DNA from: SHLJ01 sp041618535
GTDB lineage: Bacteria > Bacteroidota > Bacteroidia > Flavobacteriales > Flavobacteriaceae
Assembly: GCA_041618535.1 (NCBI GenBank)
Contig: JBFKFP010000008.1
Location: forward strand, 1 to 35,557
Direction of reading: 5' to 3'
DNA: 35,557 nucleotides
Positions 25,844-32,403 of the stretch are shown piece after piece; the stretch's first letter is position 1, and the number at the start of each line of letters is the position of its first letter. The notes beneath the pieces were generated by a model. It did no database searches. It had not been told where the DNA came from and saw only the letters and a list, made by a program, of their open reading frames with translations. Both the position numbers and the translations under genes were made by a program.

Positions 25844-28048
25844 TTATTCTCGGGTTACCTTCTCAATACCATTTATTTTCTTTAGTTTGTCCATCAGTTT
25901 TTTAACTTCGGTATTGTTCTTGACCACTACCGTGATCCTACCTTTAAAGGTGCCTCCTTCGGTATCGAAACTCACGCTTTTCATATTGACATGCATATTG
26001 TCGGAAATGACCTTTGTAACCTCGTTAACCAACCCCATATTATCAATTCCGGTCATGTTTATTTTCGCTGTGAATTCCTGTTCGGTAGAATCGATCCATT
26101 TGGCCTGGATAATCCTGTATGCATAATTGGATTGAAGACTCAATGCGTTCGGACAATTATTCTTGTGGACCTTGATCCCGTCATTGATGGTGATGAAGCC
26201 AAATACAGAATCACCGGGAATTGGATTGCAACAATTTGCCAATTTATAGTCAAGCTGGTCTTCTTCCTTACCAAAAACCAACATATCGTATTTAGAGATG
26301 ATCTCATCCCTGTCGATATCCTGCGGTTTCGTGGGTTTACGTATCCGGTTCTTTATAAAACTCATGAAGGCGTTGCTGCGCTGGGCAGCAAAATCCTTGA
26401 GCATTTTGTTATCGATGGTCCCGATGGCAACCCGATAGAACAGGTCCAGGCTGGTACTGAGTTTAAAATAATTTACAAGCTCATTTATGGCCTTTTCATC
26501 TACACTTATCTTTAACTGCTTTAGCTTACGCCTCAGGATCTCCTTACCGTCTTCGGCTATGGTCTTCTTCTCTTCCTTTAAAGAAGACTTAATTTTGCTT
26601 CTGGCCCTGGCGGTCTTGGCGTAATCAAGCCAGTTTGTATTTGGCTTTGCACTTTCCGAGGTCATGATCTCCACCTGGTCTCCACTGTGAAGCTCATGGC
26701 TAAGCGGCACCAACTTTCCGTTTACCTTCGCTCCACGCGTTTTCATTCCGACTTCAGTATGGATGCTAAAGGCAAAATCAAGTGGAGTAGCTCCTTTTGG
26801 CAGTGATTTCAGGTCGCCTTTCGGGGTAAAAACGAAAATCTCCTTGGAATAAAGGTTCAGTTTGAATTCCTCGACAAAATCCACCGCATTCAGCTCCTGG
26901 TTCTCCAGGGCCTCCTGTAGCCTGCTGATCCACATATCCAGGCTGTCAATCTCTTCATCACCCTGTTTATATTTGAAATGAGCTGCGTATCCTTTTTCAG
27001 CGATCTCGTTCATGCGCTCACTCCTGATCTGCACCTCAACCCACTTACCTTGTGGCCCCATAACCGTAATGTGCAAGGCTTCATAGCCTGTTGATTTGGG
27101 TGAGGATATCCAGTCTCGCAGTCTTGTCGGGTTAGGCCGGAAGTGGTCTGTTACGATTGAGTAGATCTTCCAGGCCAGGAATTTTTCGTTGGAAATATCA
27201 GATTTATAAATGATCCTTACAGCAAATTTATCGTAAACCTCTTCAAAAGCTACGCCCTGTTTGACCATTTTGTTCCTTATGGAAAAAATAGACTTGGGCC
27301 TTCCTTTGATCTCGTATGTCAAACCTTCCTTATCAAGGGACGATTTCAAGACAGCGCTGAATTCGGAGATATAGGCATCCTGCTCCTCTTTACTATCCTT
27401 CATCTTATTCAGGATATCGCTGTAGACCTCCGGTTCAGTATATTTCAATCCGAGATCCTCAAGTTCAGTTTTGATATTGTATAACCCAATTCGATGGGCC
27501 AGAGGCGCGTAGATGTAAAGGGTTTCAGAGGCGATCTTCACCTGCTTGTCCTCGCGCATATGGTCCAGGGTCTGCATGTTATGAAGACGGTCGGCAATCT
27601 TGATGATGATAACCCTGATATCGTCGTTGAGGGTGAGCAGCATCTTCCTGAAATTCTCTGCCTGGAGGGAAATATCCAGATCCTTTTTAAGAGAAGATAT
27701 CTTGGTAAGCCCGTCTACGATTCGGGCTACAGTTTCACCAAACATCTGGGAAATGTCATCGAGGGAGTAAGGCGTATCCTCCACGACATCGTGGAGCAGG
27801 GCAGCAGCGATTGAGGTCGCATCCAGACCTATTTCTGAAGCAACGATTTTAGCCACTGCAATGGGATGAAAAACATAAGCTTCCCCCGATTTGCGCCTCT
27901 GTTCCTTATGGGCATCAACCGCTATGTCAAAAGCCTTCCTAATAAGTTTTTTGTCCTCATTAGATAAAGTACGGTAGCTGATCTTTAGCAGGTCCTTGTA
28001 AGCTTGGGCAATGGCAGCATTTTCTCTTTCTATCTCAACCTCACTCAT
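25844..28048 (-). CDS. rel: Bifunctional (p)ppGpp synthetase/hydrolase (Rel/SpoT)
   Basis: This 734-residue enzyme makes and degrades the stringent-response alarmone. The hydrolase HD domain looks active: His61 (FHPIAVAK), HD at 86-87 in LLHDVVEDT, and Asp153 in IADRLHNMQT. The synthetase domain has KGRPKSIFSIRNKM, YDKFAVRII, and GYEALHITVMGP. The motif before DWISSPK reads RLRD (309-312), i.e. the basic RxKD-like form typical of bifunctional enzymes and not the EFDD of E. coli RelA. The regulatory half has a TGS domain (about 403-463), the conserved Cys region LANCCNPIPGD (603-613) with Cys632, and a C-terminal ACT domain (about 660-734). It follows the M48 gene by 48 bases. I use the neutral name rel. 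Confidence 0.96.
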   Translation of the reverse strand: MSEVEIERENAAIAQAYKDLLKISYRTLSNEDKKLIRKAFDIAVDAHKEQRRKSGEAYVFHPIAVAKIVASEIGLDATSIAAALLHDVVEDTPYSLDDISQMFGETVARIVDGLTKISSLKKDLDISLQAENFRKMLLTLNDDIRVIIIKIADRLHNMQTLDHMREDKQVKIASETLYIYAPLAHRIGLYNIKTELEDLGLKYTEPEVYSDILNKMKDSKEEQDAYISEFSAVLKSSLDKEGLTYEIKGRPKSIFSIRNKMVKQGVAFEEVYDKFAVRIIYKSDISNEKFLAWKIYSIVTDHFRPNPTRLRDWISSPKSTGYEALHITVMGPQGKWVEVQIRSERMNEIAEKGYAAHFKYKQGDEEIDSLDMWISRLQEALENQELNAVDFVEEFKLNLYSKEIFVFTPKGDLKSLPKGATPLDFAFSIHTEVGMKTRGAKVNGKLVPLSHELHSGDQVEIMTSESAKPNTNWLDYAKTARARSKIKSSLKEEKKTIAEDGKEILRRKLKQLKISVDEKAINELVNYFKLSTSLDLFYRVAIGTIDNKMLKDFAAQRSNAFMSFIKNRIRKPTKPQDIDRDEIISKYDMLVFGKEEDQLDYKLANCCNPIPGDSVFGFITINDGIKVHKNNCPNALSLQSNYAYRIIQAKWIDSTEQEFTAKINMTGIDNMGLVNEVTKVISDNMHVNMKSVSFDTEGGTFKGRITVVVKNNTEVKKLMDKLKKINGIEKVTRE

Positions 28049-28096
28049 GAATTAAAAATACAGTAAAGAAAAGACATGCACAACAGCTATTCCTTT

Positions 28097-29329
28097 TTAT
28101 TTCAGCAGGTTCAATACGCGCTGCAGCAGGGTTGGATGAGAATAATGCACAAAAACATATGCCGGGTGAGGAGTAAGGTTACTCAGGCTGTTTTTAGAAA
28201 GTTTTTTAAGGGAATTTATAAGAGGTTCTGCCCTGTACGTTCTTTTGGCGAAGTTGTCTGCCTGGAATTCAAAATACCTGGAAATATAATTCATGAGTAA
28301 ACCCGTAATAGAACTTATGGGGCTGTACAACAATCCAAAGGCGATCAATCCGACATGAAAACTCTGGATTTCAACTCCAAGGGCCTGAGATAAAATCGGA
28401 TTCGATATGAATATCGAGAGAATATACAATGTCAGTCCTGTGAGCAAAACAGAGGCCGCCAGGTTAAATATAATGTGGCGTTTCTTATAGTGTCCTACCT
28501 CATGAGCCAAAACAGCTACTATTTCCTCTTCTTCCAGATCATTGATCAGTGTATCGTATAAAGTTACTCGTTTTTCCCTTCCGAAGCCAGAAAAATAAGC
28601 ATTGGCTTTTGTACTTCTCTTTGATCCGTCTATTACGAAGATCTTATTCAACTGAAAACCAACTCCCTTTGCGTATTCAGCTATTTTCTTTTTCAATTCG
28701 CCCTCTTCAAGTGGTTTTTGTTTATTGAACAAGGGAACAATAACCCGGGAGTACAGCAAATTCATCAGCACGGTAAACACCGTTACCAATCCCCAGGCAT
28801 ACAGCCAGAAATTATCACCTGCCAATTGGTAAAACCAAATAATTGCGGCCAGAATTGAACCACCTAAAACGCCGGAGAGCAGCCATCCTTTGATCTTGTC
28901 AGTGATAAAAGTTTTCCAGCTCATTTTGTTAAAGCCATATTTTTCCTCTATCACAAATGTTTTGTACAAGGAAAATGGTGTGGATAACAGATCGCTGGCC
29001 AGCATAATGATTCCGAAGAAAATCAAAGCGATAACAATAGGGTCCTTGGTATAGTTTCGGGCAATATTATCTACGTATTCAAAACCATCCAGAAAGAAGA
29101 ATAAGAGTGTAATCACCAGGGAAAAGGCAGATGCCAGTAAGCCAAAACGATAATTATCCAGTTTGTATTCCTGGGAATTGTGGTATTCGAACTGGTCGTA
29201 TACATCTTCCAGTTCTTCAGGGATTGGATCTCGGAAATGTCGGGCATTTAGTGCACCAAGCACCTTTTCAACCAGAAAATTCAAAACAATAATCCCGATA
29301 ATGATGTAAAACAGTACTGTCGCAGTCAT
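28097..29329 (-). CDS. M48 family membrane metalloprotease (Ste24/CAAX protease-like)
   Basis: The protein has 410 residues and several membrane segments (about 5-22, 63-80, 98-115, 150-168, 175-195, 290-310, 328-350). The zinc motif HEVGH is at 276-280 (VLAHEVGHYKKRH), and the third ligand is Glu354 in YFEFQADNFA. KANAYFSGFGREKRVTLYD is the segment conserved in the Ste24 branch. Layout and length fit Ste24 rather than HtpX. Bacterial members have no prenylated substrate; roles in membrane protein quality control are suspected. The ATG at 29329 overlaps the last base of the methyltransferase stop (TGATG), so I prefer it to the TTG one codon upstream. Confidence 0.94.
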   Translation of the reverse strand: MTATVLFYIIIGIIVLNFLVEKVLGALNARHFRDPIPEELEDVYDQFEYHNSQEYKLDNYRFGLLASAFSLVITLLFFFLDGFEYVDNIARNYTKDPIVIALIFFGIIMLASDLLSTPFSLYKTFVIEEKYGFNKMSWKTFITDKIKGWLLSGVLGGSILAAIIWFYQLAGDNFWLYAWGLVTVFTVLMNLLYSRVIVPLFNKQKPLEEGELKKKIAEYAKGVGFQLNKIFVIDGSKRSTKANAYFSGFGREKRVTLYDTLINDLEEEEIVAVLAHEVGHYKKRHIIFNLAASVLLTGLTLYILSIFISNPILSQALGVEIQSFHVGLIAFGLLYSPISSITGLLMNYISRYFEFQADNFAKRTYRAEPLINSLKKLSKNSLSNLTPHPAYVFVHYSHPTLLQRVLNLLK

Positions 29330-30126
29330 CAATTAAACCCTCTTTGACGTTTTGCCTCAAAAATAAGAATTCCTGCGGCCACCGACACATTCATCGAGTC
29401 AATTTCTCCACTCATCGGGATAATGATGTTAGATTCGGAAGCCATGAGCCATTCATCGCTCAATCCGGTTGACTCTGTTCCCAGCACTATGGCTGCAGGA
29501 CCGGTTAAATCGATTTTGTTATATGGAGCAGATGCCTGTAGTGCAGCACAATAAATCGGGATATTTTTATTGCTGAGGAATTTGATCACGTCGGCGGTAC
29601 TTCCTGTCCCGATCTGATTTGTAAAAAGACAGCCTACACTGGAACGCACAATATTGGGGTTGAACATATCTGTTCGCATATTGGCAATGATCACAGCATC
29701 AAGTGCCGCAGCATCCGCTGTTCGAAGTAATGCGCCGATATTTCCGGGTTTTTCGGGAGCTTCAGCTACTAAAATCAATGGGTTTTTAGTTGGGAATCTG
29801 AGTTGATGAAGATCAAATTCTCTGGCCCTTGCAACAGCTATTACACCCTGTGTGCCATCCCTGTACGCTAATCTATGGTATACCTCATCGCTTACCTCGA
29901 TCCATTTTTCTGGATCACCCAAAAGAACACTGCATTCCTGTTCGGTGGTGATTTCTGGATTGAAGATCAGATGTTCGAGCTGGTAACCACCTTTTACAGC
30001 CAAACTGATTTCTCGCCTTCCTTCTATCAGGAAAAGGCCCGATCGGCGCCTGGCCCTCGACTTTTCCTTGTAAAGGATCAAATCCTTGATGTAGGGATTT
30101 TGTAGACTGCTTATCTTTTTTGCCAT
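29329..30126 (-). CDS. SpoU/TrmH family RNA 2'-O-methyltransferase
   Basis: The protein has 265 residues from the ATG at 30126. A TTG three codons earlier would lie inside the predicted promoter. The N-terminal part is a substrate-binding domain of the L7Ae-like kind (GLFLIEGRREISLAVKGG). The C-terminal SPOUT knot has the three SpoU motifs: NIGALLRTADAAALDAVII (129-147), VLGTESTGLSDEW (214-226) and IPMSGEIDSMNVSVAAGI (236-253). These enzymes methylate ribose 2'-O in rRNA or tRNA with S-adenosylmethionine; the target is unknown. It is the first gene of the long minus-strand operon. Confidence 0.95.
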   Translation of the reverse strand: MAKKISSLQNPYIKDLILYKEKSRARRRSGLFLIEGRREISLAVKGGYQLEHLIFNPEITTEQECSVLLGDPEKWIEVSDEVYHRLAYRDGTQGVIAVARAREFDLHQLRFPTKNPLILVAEAPEKPGNIGALLRTADAAALDAVIIANMRTDMFNPNIVRSSVGCLFTNQIGTGSTADVIKFLSNKNIPIYCAALQASAPYNKIDLTGPAAIVLGTESTGLSDEWLMASESNIIIPMSGEIDSMNVSVAAGILIFEAKRQRGFN

Positions 30127-30132
30127 GCTGAA

Positions 30133-30140
30133 CAAAAATA
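30133..30140 (-). promoter_or_regulatory. Putative methyltransferase operon promoter, -7 TATTTTTG
   Basis: On the minus strand TATTTTTG is an exact TAnnTTTG match ending only 6 bases before the ATG at 30126. If used, transcription would start at or next to the start codon, giving a leaderless or near-leaderless mRNA. No -33 TTG stands out. Confidence 0.5.
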
Positions 30141-30154
30141 AGATGAAATGTTAT

Positions 30155-30162
30155 TATTTTTG
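30155..30162 (+). promoter_or_regulatory. Putative lipoprotein gene promoter, -7 TATTTTTG
   Basis: An identical TATTTTTG points the other way, 29 bases before the lipoprotein ATG. The two elements form an inverted pair 14 bases apart, so two RNA polymerases could not easily occupy them at once. Confidence 0.5.
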
Positions 30163-30191
30163 GGGACTTCAGAAAACAAAGCATAAAAAAA

Positions 30192-31022
30192 ATGATGAAC
30201 CTAAGAATAACTGCGATGATATTGGCACTGTTGTGCGTGGTATTGTCATGTAAAAAAGACACTAAAAACCAAACCAGCGATCCAGCAGAGGAGGAAGTTT
30301 TAACTGAAAATGAGGAAACAACAACAGCAGAAAGTGATGTCCTAAATCGTGTGATTGATGCACATGGCGGGAAGGCGAGATGGGACGAATTCAAGGCGGT
30401 ATATTTCGAGATCGAGAGAAGTGACTACCAGGAGAAATACGATGTAAATCTGGATAACAGGGATGTTCGAATCGAATATAAGGACCATGTCATAGGCAAA
30501 ATGGATGAGACAATCTGGATCAAGAACCTGGGTGATGAGGACTTTAAAGGTGATGCGGAATACCTTCATAATTTCATGTATTATATACGCTTGATGCCTT
30601 TTATCCTGGCAGATGATATGCTTTCGGCTTCCGAGGTAAATCCTCTAAACTATGAGGATATCTCTTATCCCGGTGTTATGGTGAGGCCTGATCCTCAGCT
30701 TTCAGGTAAGACCAAAGATGATGAATACATCATTTATTATAACCCGAACAATTTCCAGATGGAGTGGCTGGCTTATAAGGTCAATTTTTACAACAATACC
30801 AATGAGGACCTGTATACCTTAATCAAGTATCATGACTGGGAGCAGGTTGACAGTCTCTTGATGCCATCTGTTGTACAATGGCATATCTTCGAAAAAGGGG
30901 AGGTCAAGGACCAGATAAGCGAGATGTTCTACCGGAATACAAGCTTCAAAACTAAAGCTCCGGATGGTGCCCTTTTCAGCAAACCTGAGGATGCACTGTT
31001 ACCTTCGGAAATCAAGAAATAA
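30192..31022 (+). CDS. Lipoprotein, probably DUF6503 family
   Basis: The protein has 276 residues and a type II signal peptide: hydrophobic core LALLCVVLSC with the lipid-bearing Cys at 20. A disordered acidic linker (about 21-50) follows. The globular part starts VIDAHGGKARWDEFKAVYFE, the opening pattern of the flavobacterial DUF6503 group, whose members resemble LolA/LppX-like beta half-barrels; that structural comparison is from memory and uncertain. No catalytic motif is visible. The gene stands alone, divergent from the methyltransferase operon and ended by a strong hairpin. Function unknown. Confidence 0.75.
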   Translation: MMNLRITAMILALLCVVLSCKKDTKNQTSDPAEEEVLTENEETTTAESDVLNRVIDAHGGKARWDEFKAVYFEIERSDYQEKYDVNLDNRDVRIEYKDHVIGKMDETIWIKNLGDEDFKGDAEYLHNFMYYIRLMPFILADDMLSASEVNPLNYEDISYPGVMVRPDPQLSGKTKDDEYIIYYNPNNFQMEWLAYKVNFYNNTNEDLYTLIKYHDWEQVDSLLMPSVVQWHIFEKGEVKDQISEMFYRNTSFKTKAPDGALFSKPEDALLPSEIKK

Positions 31023-31040
31023 AATTAATTCGTATCATAA

Positions 31041-31066
31041 AAAAGCGAGCCTTAGGGCTCGCTTTT
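31041..31066. terminator. Bidirectional intrinsic terminator
   Basis: AAAAGCGAGCC (31041-31051) pairs perfectly with GGCTCGCTTTT (31056-31066) around a TTAG loop. The A-run and T-run flanks allow use from both the lipoprotein gene (+) and the amidohydrolase gene (-). Confidence 0.92.
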
Positions 31067-31096
31067 ATCTTTACTGTCTTATTGATTTACTTCGGT

Positions 31097-32401
31097 CTAG
31101 TCCATTTGTCCGTATTTCTTCGCATAACGCTTCCAAAGCTCGGTCTGATGGCTTTCCAGGCTGATCTCCCTGCCGTTAATGAATGCATGGGTCAGGATAT
31201 TGGTTCGCATATCGAGTGCATCACCGTCACTTATAAAGAGTGTCGCATCCTTACCCTGTTCCAAGGTTCCCAGCCTGTCGTCTATACCCAGGATCTTTGC
31301 AGGGTTGGAGGTAATCAGCTTTAAGGCTTCTTCTTTATCCATCCCATGGGCTGCAACAGTTCCGGCCTGGAAAGGCAGGTTTCTCGCGTTTGCACGCTCC
31401 ATGCTTCCGCTGTTCTGCAATCCTACTAGTACTCCCGAATCTGTAAGCATCTTGGCCAGTTTATATGTATAGTCGTAATCATGGTCATCGATTGCCGGTG
31501 TGGTGTGTGTGCGTTGAACCAATACCGGGATATTATGCTTTTTCAGAAGGTCGGCCACCTCTGGTGCCTGGTAACCTCCAATGATCACCATCCTTTGAAT
31601 CCCGTGCTCGTCCTTAAAACCAATGGCATCCCTCAGGCTCTTTTCATCCCTTGCGTTTACATACAAGGTCTTACTGCCATCGAACAGGCCTGACATAGCC
31701 TCGTACTTCAAATTGAGAGTCTTCCTGTCACCAGCCAGGTAAGCTTTGCTTTCCGCGATGAACATGTCGGCTTCGTCAACCTCTTTACTGTAGTTTTTAT
31801 TCGGCTTCATGCCGGGGTCTTCACCAAGCCACCATCGTCCACGAGTAAATGTATCAGGCCAGTTCATATGAATGCCATCGTCGGTCTTTATTGCTGCATC
31901 TTCCCAGTTCCATGCATCGAACTGGACAATGGAGGACATGCCTGCAATTGTGCCTCCTCTCGGAGTAACCTGCCCGATCAGTACCCCGTTGGGCCGCATG
32001 CTTTCAACTATCTTGGATTCTGCGTTGTATGCAATAATGGACCGGATGTTCGGGTTGAATTCCCCGATTTCCCTGGTATCGTTAGTAGCTCTTACAGCAC
32101 CTATCTCCTGTAATCCTAAGGTTGTATTAGGAGCTATGATTCCCGGGTACGCATGTTTACCCTGCGCCTGGATAATACGCCCCTGCATCGGGATCTTTGT
32201 TGTTAAGGCATCGGCACAGGTAGTGATCTTTCCGTCCTGTATCTGGATGATGCTGTTCTCTATTACTGTGCCGTTACCGATGTGAGCCGTTGCACCTATG
32301 ATGGTGATCACTTCGTTCTGTTTGTCTGCCGGGGTCTGTTGCGCGAAAGATAAGCTGCTTCCCAGCATCATTATACTAAAGATATATCGTAGTGCTCTCA
32401 T
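31097..32401 (-). CDS. Secreted amidohydrolase-like protein, metal ligands apparently lost
   Basis: The protein has 434 residues and a signal peptide (1-20, cleavage before Gln21). The fold signature is clear: VITIIGATAHIGNG and IIQIQDGKIT at the start, and NPAKILGIDDRLGTLEQGKDA with the final strands at the end. The usual ligand motif PGFIDxHxH reads YPGIIAPNTT (85-94), so both histidines are absent. By alignment with the C-terminal module of the upstream gene, the strand-5 His is replaced by Ala250 (LYVNARDE), the strand-6 His region reads MVIIGGYQ, and the strand-8 Asp region reads GLQNSGSMERA (327-337). It is probably not a metal-dependent hydrolase. It begins two bases after the upstream stop. 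No frameshift is seen, so it is a maintained gene, not a pseudogene. Confidence 0.85.
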   Translation of the reverse strand: MRALRYIFSIMMLGSSLSFAQQTPADKQNEVITIIGATAHIGNGTVIENSIIQIQDGKITTCADALTTKIPMQGRIIQAQGKHAYPGIIAPNTTLGLQEIGAVRATNDTREIGEFNPNIRSIIAYNAESKIVESMRPNGVLIGQVTPRGGTIAGMSSIVQFDAWNWEDAAIKTDDGIHMNWPDTFTRGRWWLGEDPGMKPNKNYSKEVDEADMFIAESKAYLAGDRKTLNLKYEAMSGLFDGSKTLYVNARDEKSLRDAIGFKDEHGIQRMVIIGGYQAPEVADLLKKHNIPVLVQRTHTTPAIDDHDYDYTYKLAKMLTDSGVLVGLQNSGSMERANARNLPFQAGTVAAHGMDKEEALKLITSNPAKILGIDDRLGTLEQGKDATLFISDGDALDMRTNILTHAFINGREISLESHQTELWKRYAKKYGQMD

Positions 32402-32403
32402 AA

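Noticed and set aside
25991..26515. 174-codon plus-strand open frame
   Set aside because: It is antisense to the C-terminal domains of Rel/SpoT, which are clearly real.
31097..32401. Pseudogene call for the 434-residue amidohydrolase-like gene
   Set aside because: The frame is intact, has a proper signal peptide and complete terminal strands; loss of ligands is confined to the active-site positions, which fits a pseudoenzyme, not decay.
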